Source of the DNA: Hermatobates lingyangjiaoensis
Taxonomy: Eukaryota > Arthropoda > Insecta > Hemiptera > Hermatobatidae
Length of the DNA stretch: 64,000 bases
Assembly (NCBI GenBank): GCA_026182355.1
Contig: JAPFBL010000323.1
Location: forward strand, 248,001-312,000
Direction of reading: 5' to 3'
Part shown: one piece after another, positions 41,216 to 53,929 of the stretch
How positions within the stretch are numbered: position 1 is the stretch's first letter
Layout of the letters: every line of letters begins with the position of its first letter
The notes under the pieces: model-generated
What the model was told of the DNA's origin: nothing
The model's input: only the letters and a program-made list of their open reading frames with translations
Database searches by the model: none
Translations under genes and position numbers: made by a program

Positions 41216-41540
41216 GAGGCTAGCTCAGTGGTTACGTGCTCGCCTCTGAACTGATAGGACCGGGGTTCAATCCTCACTTGGCCCTCGATTTATTCACGCG
41301 GGAGGTGAATAAATCTGAGCGCGTCGTCCCTCGGAGAAGGACGTTAAACCATCGGTCCCGAGCCTGTACGATGTCAGGTACTCGTTAAAGATCCCTACTC
41401 TAAATACATTTGAGTTAGGCAAAATTTAGGACTCCCACTGTAGAATCAATCTTCATTGTGTGGTATCACAAAGGGCCAATGCTCGGCCTACGTGTGTTCC
41501 CTTGTGGAACTGCCACTGCAACCTAACCTAACCTAACCTA
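41216..41540 (+). repeat. SINE, tail type A, complete with CCTAA tail
   Basis: Head (GGCTAGCTCAGTGGTTACG), B box GGTTCAATCCT, core, A tail and then AACCTAACCTAACCTAACC. Best reference copy for type A. Confidence 0.95.
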
Positions 41541-41544
41541 TGTT

Positions 41545-44500
41545 ATTCATTAATTTTTCACTGATAGCCTAGTTCCATTGCATAGTCGTAGTGGATTTAT
41601 ATTTCTTAGAAGGATAGTGGACTTATGTTTTCTTTGATTAATCAAACACTTGTTCGACAACTCTCCATTACACCAAGGAATGCATCAGAAAATATATGTT
41701 TGATTGGGGTTAATTTTTTTACATTTAACAATTTTATTGTTCTAATAATATCATCTCAATTCATTAGAACATTTCAAATTTGTTTAAATAAACCTCTAAA
41801 TAACAATTTTATTTCACTTAAAAATGCTCAAGTCAATGATAACAATGTAAATAAATGCAAACAAATCCGACCAGTAGGGCAGGTGATTCATTATTCCAAA
41901 TCAAGATTTCAGTTTGTATAATTTGTTCGGGAGAACCTGAACCACAACTCTGATTTTAGAAACAAATTACATAAACCTTCCCGGGGATATATCTAATAAT
42001 TTCCCAAATTTTTATGGCGATTGGATATATGGTTTTTGGATCTATCGAGTACAGATAGACAGACACACATTCATTTTTGGATATATATAGATTTCGCTAT
42101 TTGGCGATTTCAAGATTACGTCTTCACACAAAAAAAAAACGTTTAATATGATACTAACAACCCGTTTTGAACTAAAGTCCTTCCTAAGTCTTCCCGTAGA
42201 TCGACTTTCAACATTGCAAATGTTAACCTGAATTATGCAGATATGGGGAATTGCACAAATTTATGTTTGCACATCAAAAAAGAGTTAAATATCAAAACTA
42301 ACAACATGTTTAAAACACTAAGTGTTATGGTCGACAAAGTACAACATACTAAGTGTTCGAAACGCCTTCATAATTTTATATTAATTTTTTTTTTGGATAC
42401 GTAATTCTTGAAATCCCTCAATATGAGTAAATACCACACTATAACAGATTGCACAAATAATGTATATTTCTATTTGCCATAATAGGAATTTTATTATTTG
42501 TTTTTATTAATTCCTAATTTAGGTTTAATTTTTTTGACAACATTTCTTTTTGAAGTGATTGTAATTGATTGTAAGTAGTTTAACGTTAAAAAAAAATACT
42601 AAAAACATAAAATTTACCATAACATACCTTTTCGTTAATTTAATTTAAAAAAAAATGACCTCATTTCATCCTTCAAATAATGCTCTATTTTTAGGTATAA
42701 TTTCATTCTGATCAGTCAAACAGTATCACAAATAAAATGTACTTTTTTATTTTGAATGGTGTTGTCAGTTATAAATTATTTGTAATTAGTTATTTTAAAA
42801 TATGAATGATTTTAATTCTAATTGATATAGGATATAATGTTCATTGCAAATAGAAAATTACGATTAATAAATAAATAATATTTACTTTGAATTCTGAGGT
42901 TTCAATAAGATTTAGTTTTACAGACCCAAAAATTGAATATGGATAGTGTTTTTATATAGTTAATAATGTTAACTTACTTGTTAAATAATTAGCATTTGAG
43001 AAATACTACCCACATTAAATAAAAAAACAAATTAATTACAAAATCAAAACTATAACTAATAACAAAACTGACGGTCATTTAGGGTCATGACGTAGTTTGG
43101 ACTTTTCAATCTCTTCAGTACTAATGTTAATCAGTGATAACTGATAACTGCACATACCTAATATATTTACTTAAATTGATAATTGATCGGGTCATCAATA
43201 AAAAAATCAGATTATTGATCAGAAATTTTATTTTGAAGAAAAAGCTAATAAAATTCGCTTTAAGATTAAATAATACACAAATTAAATAAAAAAAAAAACA
43301 AAACAAAATAGTCTTAATGAATGAAATAATTGAGAAGGCATTGGATTGAATTACAACTATGTTGCGGCCATTTTGCCTAATTAAGTAAGGTTATACGCGT
43401 CCTTTAGTTTTTATATCTCAGTTGTACTAATCATTGTTTTATTGTGATAAATTGCTAATTCATTTGAAAACAACATGAAATAGTAAGTGAAAGTTTTCTT
43501 TAACCTAATTTAGAATAATAATAATAGTAAATATTTAGAGAATTAATTAATGAATGCTTTTAACGATTGTCTTGAATTGAAGTTTAGATTTCCTTCACAT
43601 ATAGGGAACAGATTTATTCTATTAAGTAAAAGTCAAAAACATTTACATTACATTATTAGATTCCATTAAATATTAAATTAACTACATTAAACATTAAATG
43701 AGAATAAGATTTAAACATCTTTTTAGAGAAATGGTATGAACAATTAATCACGAAATGTTTTGAATAAGAATTAGAACAATTATAATTACTCTTTAGACTA
43801 ATTTAATTTATTAATACACAAAAAGGTTGTTTTTTTTATATAAAATTTGTTTATTCTGATTGTCTTACAAGAGTAGAATATACATTTACATTACATTGAT
43901 TACATAACAAATATAATACAACTTGGTAGTATGAAATACAAACAAACAAACTAATCTAATACAAAAAAGAGAAACATCTGTTGGTTTCTTTATTAAATTT
44001 TTAGCAGTAATTTGGATATATACCCCAATATAATCATATATATTCTTAAACTACATGAAACAGGTTATTTATAAATACACGTTTTATTTGTGTATAATAT
44101 GTGTGTGATACATAATGACACCATATACGACAAAAAACAATTTACGTTTTTACATTATTTTTGAAGACTGTAATTATTTATTATTATTATTTTATTTTAA
44201 AAGGCTGTAATATCAGTGTGAAAGCTTATTAATGAATCAAATTGGTATTATTAATTGAATTTTAAAAACCTCAATATGAATAACATTTTAGAATCTGTCC
44301 ATAACTTCTCTGCAACAATATAGGCAGTAAAATTTATGAAAAAAATTAATTAATATAATTATATTCTCACGAGCTATGTAATAATTTATTGTGTATTATT
44401 TACTCAGGAGTAGAATACGAGTAAGGGAGTGAAATCTAAGTCTCAACACAAAAGGTTTTAACTAATGTTGACGTGTTTTAAACACTTAATTCATGCTCAG

Positions 44501-44640
44501 CTTCATCTGCCTTAGAGACGTGGGGTTGAGTGTTTGTTTAGTTATAGAATACTCCTATAAGTTGAGTGTTCAAGATGACTCCTAAGTGTTCGAAACACAT
44601 CTTGTTCAATGAAATATTTTATGTGGAAACTTAAATGTTC
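41545..44640. other. No gene; a few diverged repeat scraps
   Basis: Very AT-rich. 41930-42115 (GGCGATTGGATATATGG and ACAGATAGACAGACACACA) looks like a widespread repeat end, with a reversed relative at 47345-47440. 42420-42460 and 44440-44610 hold TTCGAAAC(G/A)C pieces related to the 59.5-kb foldback. Confidence 0.45.
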
Positions 44641-44653
44641 CTTTCCCTTATTC

Positions 44654-45339
44654 CAGAGTTTTTCAAACTTTTTTCGACGCGGAACCCTTTTTGCTTCACT
44701 AACTTTCCCATGAAACCCAAAATTCTAATAATTTTATACAATCATAATATAAATATTTTCATATGATTTTATAAATAGTTATGTATGTTTAAAAACAATT
44801 AAAAAGTAATATTACTGCAATGCGTATTTTTCGAAGAAAAATTCAAAACTAAAAGATTTCAATTTTCATATCTTCCACAAGTACATGACACATGAAACAG
44901 AATTATTAGCAACTTTAACACAAAGTTTATTTTGTAATCATTTTTGGTTTTATAGTTGAAAATTTGATTCTCAAGTCAGTCCGAGCATTAAGTCTACTTT
45001 GGTATTTAGTTTTATGGTAGTGTAAAATAAAAAACCGGTTTTACGTAATTAGGTAGTGGGAAGTGGAAGCAATATGTGAAGTGCTATTTTTACAATAGAA
45101 ATAAATTCGGGAATCAGATAGACCCAAAAACTGACTAGTGATTCATCCTAAATAAGAATAAAATTTTGGCTACTTCTACTTATGTGTATAAGTATTATTT
45201 GGTTTCATGATTCACAAAAAACACAGAAAAATCCATGCCCACTAAAGAAAAAAACATTAGAAAAATTTTTTCTCTGAATGTTTTTCACGGATTCCCAGAC
45301 AGACCCCTGGGTTCCCCGGAACCCACTTTTGATTCTCTG
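44654..45339. mobile_element. hAT-like element, copy 2, perfect TSD
   Basis: Ends CAGAGTTTTTCAAAC and ACTTTTGATTCTCTG, with CCTTATTC on both sides (44646-44653 and 45340-45347). It is in the opposite orientation to the 34963 copy and confirms that family's ends. Confidence 0.93.
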
Positions 45340-45359
45340 CCTTATTCTGATGACAAATT

Positions 45360-46000
45360 ATGTTCACACTAGACGACCCGTGTCCCCTTGTATGCTCAGT
45401 TTTAAGAGATTATAGCGACAATTAATAAAATACATTCACTGAATATGATTTACAGGAATAACTGTTATTGCTATTTCTTGTTATTAAGTCATGAAAACAA
45501 GGATTCTTATATGAACCCAAGCTTTTGATACAGTATTCTTAATACTATTCAAGATATATACACAGTAAGTATATTTAGCTAAACAAAAATCATTTAAAAG
45601 TAAAAAAAAAATTATTTTATTACATAAATAAATAAAACATCAATTCAAGTTATATTCACAATAAAGCATATTATGTAATGAAATATTCCATTTCTTTTAC
45701 TCAACGTAATTTTGAGCATTAATGAAAGGAATGTGCCTTTATGGTATTACCTTAGAACAATGGTATTTAAACATTTGTGTTCAAATTTTTATTCCTAAAA
45801 TTATTCATCTTGAACCTCTAATGTTAAATAAGAATTAAAGAAAAATGTGAGAAATAAAAAAACATAAATTTCCAAAAATTGTACTAAGATCTTTACTAGA
45901 AATAACTGGTTAGGTTTATTCCATATCGGTAATATATTTTACATCTGGAGTCAGTAATTTTATTTGACTTATGTTGAGAGAATTTATTTTTCATTCTTCT
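45360..46000 (+). repeat. Dispersed repeat Y, copy 1
   Basis: Colinear with 62595-63060: ACTAGACGACCCGT, TTCACTGAATATGATT, CTTATATGA(A)CCCAAGCTTTT, and TATATACACAGTAAGTATAT. It starts just after the hAT element. Family unknown, no coding. Confidence 0.8.
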
Positions 46001-48040
46001 TTCTTTTTTATGCCGCTATTTACAAAGTCATTTGTTACTCACAATTTTTTCTTTAATAGTTATTTGAATTATCCAGCATAAAGTGAAATAAACAGGTATT
46101 CCAAGTTTCACCTGTGTTCAAACATCCAAAGAAGAAGATCGGATTTTTTTATAAGTATATCGATTGTTTCAAAAATAGACAACTAATAATTTAATACACA
46201 TAGAATATTAATTAATTAATACACAATACACATAGAAAAAATAATTTAAATACACATGGTATATTAAAAATTCTATTCCCTACACTTTTTGTACGGAAAA
46301 TTTTGTTCGTTGCGTCATCTTAAGCATTAGAAATCTTAAAAAACTTTGAAATCGTCAAAATGGTGTTTGGTATTTTTTCTCTATATTATGGCATTAACCT
46401 TTCTGTGCTGCAGGTATTTTTATCTAGAACGTCTGTATAGATTTCTGGTCACTTTATAATCTTGGAATTATTGGTAATAATGTCCATCATACCTCGTAAA
46501 GGTTTTGGAGAGCTCGACCGGTTTTGAGTCCGTCTGGTTCCCATCTTCAAGAGAAACTTTACGAGGTTTCCCTAATATTCTAATATAATTCTAATATTAC
46601 TAACCTCAGTGGAACTAACCCAATAAGTGCCAATAACTATATTTCATAATCTGATATTGCTTCATATAATCTGTAGAGGAGTTCTTTTCACTGACACAGT
46701 TATGATCTGTAAGTTAATTAATTATAATTAGGAAACATTCTTTCTAAATTCATGCATATCATCCATTCGTTGACAGCATTTTTTACTTTTTTTTTTTTTT
46801 TTTAGTTTTTAATTAATCATCTTAGCTATCTATTTTGATTAATTTTATTCATTTTTATTTTGATTTAAATTTAGTGTACATCTAGAGGTGATTTTTATGA
46901 GCTATTTGGAAATATGAAAAATAGAAAAGTATGGGTCATTACCGTATTCTACGCCTAAAGCAGGTAACTCAATCATCTAGGAACTTTGCAGTTCTTATAA
47001 AGTAACGTCATAGTATTAATATTTTTTAGAAAAAAAATTACAAATTTTGAATTTAGATTAAAACATATTGCGTGGAAAAGAAAACAGCTGCTAAGTTTTA
47101 TCTATAGTAATTTTTAAAATCAAGCTACAGATATGATCAAATTTTTTAATAATTGATAGAATTGAGATAGCTGCATTGAAATAAAAGAATATATTAATTT
47201 GTTTCTTAATGAGTTTGATAGTACGTTCACTTAAAGTAAAGTTGAGTGTAAACCGCTCAAGATTTTTTTTATAGTAATGTGCACTCAAAAGTTAAATTAA
47301 ATTAATTATTAAATTAAACAATGCTCAAATAATCTGTATTTATAACATACAAAGTTTGTCTGTCTGTCCGCTATAGAAATAAAACTGGAGATATTTAAAT
47401 ACAAAGAAACATACGGATGTTATATAATCGGGGGAACTAGCTACGGTATTTTGATTTTGATCACGGTCCTTTTTTGTGATCTATTAATTAGGGATCTTAG
47501 CAGAAAAGCTCCCTCGAACATCTTTCTCTTTCCATTGCTGAAAGAAATTAAAGGATATTTTACAGCTGAAACTTATTTAAATTTCCTCCAGAAAATTTAT
47601 GATGTAATTTTGATTTTGATGATAATCTACTTTGATATACCATCGTTTTAATTTTGAAAAAAAAATGTATGCCAAATTATAATAAGTTTTATATTATATC
47701 TTTTTTTTGCGTATTCTATAATTTACATTATGTATTAATTTCCTTTATCTAAAAAAAATGTTAAGTGTATTGGAAGTATAGAAAATTTAAATTGTTTTCG
47801 TTATATGTAATTTATTATTAGAGTTGGAATTAAATTGTTTCCCGGGTAAAGCCGAGTAAATCAGCTTGTAAATATATAAATTTACGGAATTTATATAATG
47901 ACACGTTATATCCGGGCAGTTGTAGTTAAGGACATTGCTTTTTATATTATATTCAATGAAAGGAGTGACTATAATAATGATTGGTCAGTTGCGGAAAAAA
48001 TAAATACTAAGTGCTTTAGATTTCTTATTTTGCCACAGCT
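46001..48040. other. No gene seen
   Basis: AT-rich. A 66-aa open frame at 47451 has no recognisable motif. One foldback at 46493-46575 is described separately. Confidence 0.45.
46493..46575 (-). repeat. Foldback with a hammerhead-like remnant
   Basis: ACCTCGTAAAG and CTTTACGAGGT enclose about 60 nt. On the minus strand CTC, TTGAAGA, ... CAA, AACCGGT, C, GAG resembles the motif with a stem III built on ACCGGT, but the first core base is T and GAA is CAA. Confidence 0.35.
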
Positions 48041-48044
48041 TTGT

Positions 48045-48377
48045 CAAGGTTGGGTTAGGTAAGGTTGCAGTGGTAGTCTCACAAGGGAACACACGTAGGC
48101 CAAGCATTGGCCCTTTGTGATACCACATAATGAATATTGATTCTACAGTGAGAGTCCTACATTTTGCATAACTCAAATGTATTTAGAGTAAGGATCTTTA
48201 ACGAGTACTTGACATAGTACAGGCTCTAGACCGACGGTTTCACGTCCTTCTCCGAGGGACGACGTGCTCAGATTTATTCACCTCCCGTAAGAATAAATCG
48301 AGGGCCAGGTGGGGATCGAACCCCGGTCCTATCAGTTCAGAGGCGAGTACGTTAACAACTGAGCTAACCTGGCATCT
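48045..48377 (-). repeat. SINE, tail type A, complete
   Basis: Begins (minus strand 3' end) with GGTTGGGTTAGGTAAGGTT, the complement of the CCTAA-type tail, and runs through the A tail and core to the head at 48377. Confidence 0.95.
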
Positions 48378-48719
48378 CAGGTGCTCACTTTGTCAAACAG
48401 TGATGGTTTTGACCTCAGGCTTCTGAGAGAAGCGTTCACACCACTAGTTTTGACTGCATGCGGGAATCTGGAATGAATTATATAGATTAATGGTAAGTTC
48501 TTAAAATGAATAAATATTTGAAGCAGTAATTGAAAGTGAAACCACAGAAATCAAAGGGATGTTGAAAAAATTATTAGATTGAGGAAAAACCTAGATGGAT
48601 GACCCTGATGGAGAGTGTAGGTTATCGATAATGGATCCTAATTTGGTATAATGTAATTGATTTTGAAATTGGATTGTTTAGGAGAAGGTAATAGTTTGGG
48701 TTGAAAGGTGGACAGTATG

Positions 48720-48900
48720 GTGAATGGGTTTGTCTGAGAGGAGACAGATGAGAGGGGACAAGTGGCCCGGAGCACATGAATGGAGGCGGCGGTCTTTGAG
48801 CGGACGGCGGCCAGAGGATAATAACAGAGCCCAGAGCTACCTCCCACGCCTTGCAGCGCTCGCTTCAATCATTCACCAGCTAACAAGTCATTACCTGGGC
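48720..48900. promoter_or_regulatory. GC-rich unique island before the 156-bp array
   Basis: Unusually GC-rich for the window (GGAGGCGGCGGTC, GGACGGCGGCC) with complex sequence afterwards. It could be a conserved element, an exon or part of an unknown repeat. I see no splice-consistent coding pattern. Confidence 0.25.
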
Positions 48901-48901
48901 C

Positions 48902-49625
48902 GGCCTGTCTCTGCGGCCGTCAAAACAAGTCCTCTCGCCTGTGTCATCGCCAACTCTGCCCTACCTGCTGCCTCAAGTCACAAACCCCAGTCAGGGGTGT
49001 CAAACTCATTTAGGTTCAAGGGCCGCATACATCCCGACGAGCAGCATACAACCCAAAGGCCTGTCTCTGCGGCCGTCAAAACAAGTCCTCTCGCCTGTGT
49101 CATCGCCAACCCTGCCCTACCTGCTGCCTCAAGTCACAAACCCCAGTCAGGGGTGTCAAACTCATTTAGGTTCAAGGACCGCATACATCCCGACGAGCAG
49201 CATACAACCCAAAGGCCTGTCTCTGCGGCCATCAAAACAAGTCCTCTCGCCTGTGTCATCGCCAACCCTGCCCTACCTGCTGCCTCAAGTCACAAACCCC
49301 AGTCAGGGGTGTCAAACTCATTTAGGTTCAAAGACCGCATACATCCCGACGAGCAGCATACAGCCCAAAGGCCTGTCTCTGCGGCCATCAAAACAAGTCC
49401 TCTCGTCTGTGTCATCGCCAACCCTGCCCTACCTGCTGCCTCAAGTCACAAACCCCAGTCAGGGGTGTCAAACTCATTTAGGTTCAAGGACCGTATACAT
49501 CCCGACGAGCAGCATACAGCCCAAAGGCCTGTCTCTGCGGCCGTCAAAACAAGTCCTCTCGCCTGTGTCATCGCCAACCCTGCCCTACCTGCTGCCTGAA
49601 GTCACAAACTCCAGTCAGGGGTAAA
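48902..49625 (+). repeat. 156-bp minisatellite containing a hAT-like end
   Basis: Units begin GGCCTGTCTCTGCGG at 48902, 49058, 49214, 49370 and 49526 (four full, one partial). Each unit contains CAGGGGTGTCAAACTCATTT, a typical hAT terminal sequence, followed by GGTTCAAGG(G/A)CCGCATAC. As 156 is divisible by three, two frames are open through the array; I do not think they are genes. Confidence 0.95.
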
Positions 49626-49689
49626 ACTCAGAGGGGTAAACTCATTTACTTTCAAGGTCTGCATAAGACTTTGTTACTACTGGTCTCTT

Positions 49690-50130
49690 TTGTGGTCAGA
49701 TCAATCTCAGTAAGATCTAGTTCCTGAGGTCTACCCTAGAGCTCTTAAAAGACTATCGGTAACAAGGAGGGGGTGGGTTGCCCATGTGTGATTGACTTGG
49801 GTTTTCCCACATGTCCCGTCGTTGGTGTTGGACCTCGTGACAGATGTGGTTCATTACCCAGAATGGGTAGACTCATTTGGGGAGTCGCTGTTTGAGAAGC
49901 ACTATCTTCTCGGAAGGTTGTTTCAATAGCAACAAGAAAAGGGTAGACTCTCGAACCTCACCATTGGGTAAGTTCCAGTTTTTGGCACGTGGACTTAAAA
50001 AGTGGTACTCACTTTGAAAGTAAAGTAAGCTCTGGTCCCAAGAAAATGGGCACTTCTCCTTCGGAGGGGACGACCCAGGTTTTTGACAATTGTATGAGTC
50101 TTGAAAACTGATGACCTTATACATGTCGGC
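49690..50130 (-). repeat. Dispersed repeat Z, copy 1
   Basis: Minus strand shares with 58690-58935 the order GTCAAAAACCTGGGTCGTCCC, TACCCAATGG, GAGAAG. GC-rich; possibly the 5' part of a retroelement. Confidence 0.65.
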
Positions 50131-50332
50131 CACCTGTATGCATATATAAAAAAAAAACAAAAAAAATACTTTCCTAAACTTTGGATACCTGTAAGAAATT
50201 TCTTTTTGTAACAAAAATTACTGCTAGCTGGTTTTTTTTCAGAGAGTTGTTGAATTGTAAATACAATAGTTAAGTAGTAGTAAGTAAATGCAGCGGGCCA
50301 TCCCGTAATGCTTAGCACAGATACTGCATATA

Positions 50333-50804
50333 CCGTCTTTTTCCGAAAATAAGGCATCTCCCGAAATTAAGTCCTAGCGTGATTTTTGGGACTTTTTGAA
50401 AAATAAGCCCTAGTTAAAATAATGTGAAAAATATAATTCGTTAAAAACCGCTATTGAATTTAGTAGGTATCTCTAGCTACTCTAATATCTCAGAGAATTG
50501 TTTGTGAACTAAATATTCCGAGAATTCCTTGTTTACCTCTACAATATGTTTCAAGCAGTGCACAGGCATGTGTCAAAATTAATTCCTAAAATTTCTAAAG
50601 TAGAATTTATCTTAAAAATACAATATGGCAAACGTCTGCATGGAGTGACTGTGCAGATACAATGTTTGTGCCTTTCAGTCTTGTAAGTCTGATTATTGCC
50701 TATTATTTGTTCTACTTGAAGTCCTACTCCAGAAAATAAACCTTAGAATGTTTTTTGGAACTACAAAGAAAGTAAAACAGTGTCTTATTTTCGGAAAAAG
50801 ATGG
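50333..50804. mobile_element. 472-bp MITE with CCGTCTTTTTCCG ends and TA flank
   Basis: Left end CCGTCTTTTTCCGAAAATAAG and right end complement CCATCTTTTTCCGAAAATAAG form terminal repeats, with TA on each side. The ends repeat internally (AAATAAGCCCTAG). No transposase. Superfamily not assigned. Confidence 0.8.
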
Positions 50805-50991
50805 TACGATAGAATCAACGATCGAGTAAAAAAAAAGTAGCATGTTACACAATCATTACAACTTGAGCAGTATTGATCAAATTGTACATTTAAAAATACC
50901 CTTATAGGTTTGATTGTATTACAGTATCCCGCACTGTAGGGCAAATATTTTCGCCAACTTTGACAAATCATCCGTCTATAGCAGAGTTTCT

Positions 50992-51800
50992 CAAACTTTT
51001 TTCGACGCGGAACCCTTTTTTTAGTTCGAGTAACTTTCCCGGGAACCCCAAAATTCTAATAATTTTATATAGACATAATATAAATATTTTATAAACAGTA
51101 TGTACATTTAAAAAACAATTAAGAAGTAAGTAACATTATTGAAATGGATATTTTTTTAATAAAACATTAAAATTAAAAGATTTTAATTTCTATATTTCCA
51201 CACAAGTGCATAACACATACAACAGAATTATTAGCAATTTTAACACAGAATATATTTTGTAATCATCATATACTAAAAATGTCATATAATTAGAATAATT
51301 TTGTAGCGTTTAATGAAAATATGTTTTTATTTCATATCATCACACAATTTTTTAATGTTTAGCTTTATAGTTGAGAGTTTGATTTTGAAGTCAGCAGAGC
51401 ATTAAATTTACTTCGGTATTTAGTTTATATGGCAGTTGAAATTGAAAATCTAGTTTCACATAAGTAGGTAGTCAGAAATGGCAGCAATGTGTGAAGTGCT
51501 ACTTTTGGAATAGCAGGAAATTCGGGAATCAGATAGTTCCAAAAACTGACTAGTGATTCATCAAATTCAGCAATCATGAATAAAATTTTGACAACTTGTA
51601 TATGTATAAGTAGATAAACAGATTATTCGGTTTCTTGATTCATAATAAATACTGAATAAATCCATACAAACTAAAAGTTATTTTTTTTTAGAAGTTATAA
51701 ATAAAAATGATACGTTCTAAAAAAAAATTTAGAAAATTTTTTTGGCGGAACCCCAGACAGTCCATTAAGGAACTCCTGGGTCACACGAGGGGAAAGTTTG
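50992..51800. mobile_element. hAT-like element, copy 3, right end decayed
   Basis: The left end CAGAGTTTCTCAAAC and GACGCGGAACCC match copies 1 and 2, and the body is colinear with 44654. The right end near 51750-51800 retains GGCGGAACCCCAGACAG but no clear terminus or TSD. Confidence 0.75.
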
Positions 51801-51809
51801 AAATGAGAG

Positions 51810-52740
51810 GCAAACTCGCAGGGGGGTTTTTTTTTAAGTGTCTTCATTGTTATTTGGTAATGTGGCAAAAACTGGTGATTATTCTTACCATAGATCAATC
51901 ACATTAATGGCTATATAAATGTCTTATTCCTACGCAATAGTTCAAGCCAAGATAATTCGTGAAATTGAATTATATAATGCCATTTTGTCATTTTGGTATT
52001 CATTTGAATCGGTTGTTAAACAGTGCTTTAAACTCTATTTTATAACCCATTCATTTAAGTTTAATTTAATTTGAAACATAAAATGCCAGCTATGGCTGAG
52101 TTTCAGAGAGCCTCTGTTACTTATATAAGTTATTTAATAACAATATGAAAGTTACGGCTGAAAACAGACACTTTCTTGACATTTTCTAATTCTTTTTTTT
52201 TTTTTTTTTTAATTTATGTATGCATAAGTCGGAGTAAGACGGAAAACACATTTCATTTCTCTATATGAAGTATTTTATGAAGACTTAAAGTTGAGGTCAG
52301 ACTTGTGGTTGGTTTCAAGTTTAGTATATGATGTAGCAGTTTGTTTGAACTACTAGACCATTGGGGGGGGGGGGGGGGGGGGGCAACCTTTTTGAGAGTG
52401 CGTGGCCTGGTTCCGGGAAAAACTGGAACCAGAGTTGAAAAACTTTGCCCTAGTTAACCTGTTACTAGACTAGTGGCGTGAAACAAAATAAATCAATAGA
52501 AATATATGCATATATTATAATGCCATTATCATTATGCACAGTAACTGCGTTAAAATATATCAATTAATTAAATTTATTATTCATTGTTACTGATAACACT
52601 GGTTAAAAAATTTTTTAGTACCCAAGGTTGTTCTAACCTTGAATTCTAAGGTTATTCTAAAGGGTTGTAACCTTGAAAATATCGCTTGATTTTACTAATA
52701 AGTGTTCTAGATATTGTTTAGGAGAGGGTAGGTGGTGATA
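51810..52740. other. No gene; poly-G tract and hAT-like scrap
   Basis: A run of 21 G lies at 52363-52383, followed by GCAACCTTTTTGAGAG and, near 52430, CAGAGTTGAAAAACTTTGC, which resemble hAT subterminal sequence. The rest is AT-rich. Confidence 0.5.
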
Positions 52741-53350
52741 TGTTTGTGTGATTTTCGAGTTTGTTATGAACTGTCTGTATGTATAGAGGACTTCGTGTGG
52801 GAAGATGAAGCAGCGTCGAGATGCCTAACATGTAGCTGGGAGTGACTAAAAGAAGGAAGGACGCAAAGACGAGGTGCACGACGTGGCGTGATCGTAATTA
52901 GCGCCCACAAGTAATTATTCCTTTGCTGAAAGGCCTGCTTTAGATTTAGCGACGACGTGAGAACCTCGTTGGAAAAGATGAAACACTGTTTTTTTTTATT
53001 TTTTTTTTTACAAGTTGTTGCAGAATTTGCGCGAAAGCATTGGCAAGTGATTTGTAGTTAATGAGACACTTGCAGAAGGTTGGTTTGCATCTATGAAAAA
53101 AAAAAACCAATTTCTTGGGTGCACGACAGATGAGCCAGTTTTGTGTCGTGATTTTGAGTGGGGGGGTGTTTGTAAATTATTCTTGAATACCTGTTCACTG
53201 TTTGGAATGGCCTGAAGGCTACAGTTTGGCTGGCGATTTAATTAGTTTATGTTGAGATGGGTGACAGGGACGCAGGCAGCTCTCCTCAAGGCGCGGCTAG
53301 TTTAGAAAGAGACTGTTAGCCGGGATGAAAGAGACCGCCTCGTGCGGGTG
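52740..53350. promoter_or_regulatory. Candidate non-coding regulatory island
   Basis: Balanced-composition unique sequence with TAAT sites (CGTAATTAGCGCCC, AAGTAATTATTCC) and GC-rich stretches. No open frame of note. By appearance only. Confidence 0.25.
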
Positions 53351-53701
53351 GCACCATCCAAACAGCCACCTCTCTCTCTCGCACACACTCTGTATCCCCA
53401 TATCTACAACCCTCGCACAACGCACTCCCTCCCACTTCCGCCATCATCCAAATAGATTCTACTATATCACATATATTAACTCTCCTTGTCTCTTACAGGT
53501 CTTGTCAATCTTCAACACATGAAATCTTTAATTATTTCCTCCTCCAGTCCACTTCATTACAGACATTTCCCCTCTTCCTCTATCTTACTTTCACTCTTCT
53601 CCTCTCTCCCAATCTCACTCTCATCTCTCTTTTACTCTCTCTCTTCTTTGTCTCTTTCCAAATTATTTAATTATTCTGTAGCACTATACTTCACACTGAT
53701 T

Positions 53702-53928
53702 CCATGTTAGCTTAGTGGTTAAAGTTAACTCGCCTCTGGGCTAGTAGGTCCAGGGTTCGATGCCCACCTGCCCCTTGATTTATTCACTCAGGAGGTGAAT
53801 CTGAGTACGTCATCCCTCTGAGAGGATGTTAAACCGTCGGTCCCAAGCATGTATGATGTTAATTGATCCCAACTTTGAATAAACTTGAGTTGTGCAAAAT
53901 TTAGGACTCCCAATGCAGAATCAACAGG
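53702..53928 (+). repeat. SINE, 3'-truncated
   Basis: Head (TTAGCTTAGTGGTTAA, B box GGTTCGATGCC) and core are present; it ends after CAGAATCAACAGG, before either tail. Confidence 0.88.
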
Positions 53929-53929
53929 T

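Noticed and set aside
41515..41540. Interstitial telomere
   Set aside because: Only three to four CCTAA units, and they are exactly at a SINE 3' end.
41625..41921. A 98-aa host protein
   Set aside because: AT-rich frame with no motif, no recognisable neighbours and no repeat of the pattern elsewhere.
46493..46575. A ninth hammerhead family with ACCGGT
   Set aside because: The foldback and CTC/GAG pair fit, but C3 is T and GAA is CAA, so I list it only as a remnant.
48724..49624. A 291-aa and a 227-aa overlapping protein
   Set aside because: Both are translations of a 156-bp tandem repeat containing a transposon end. Two frames being open at once follows from the period.
31551..49625. CRISPR-like arrays
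   Set aside because: The 81-bp and 156-bp arrays have no unique spacers; they are plain tandem repeats in a eukaryotic genome.
52363..52383. Functional G-quadruplex
   Set aside because: A plain run of 21 G could fold so, but it looks like slippage within a decayed transposon and nothing nearby suggests a role.
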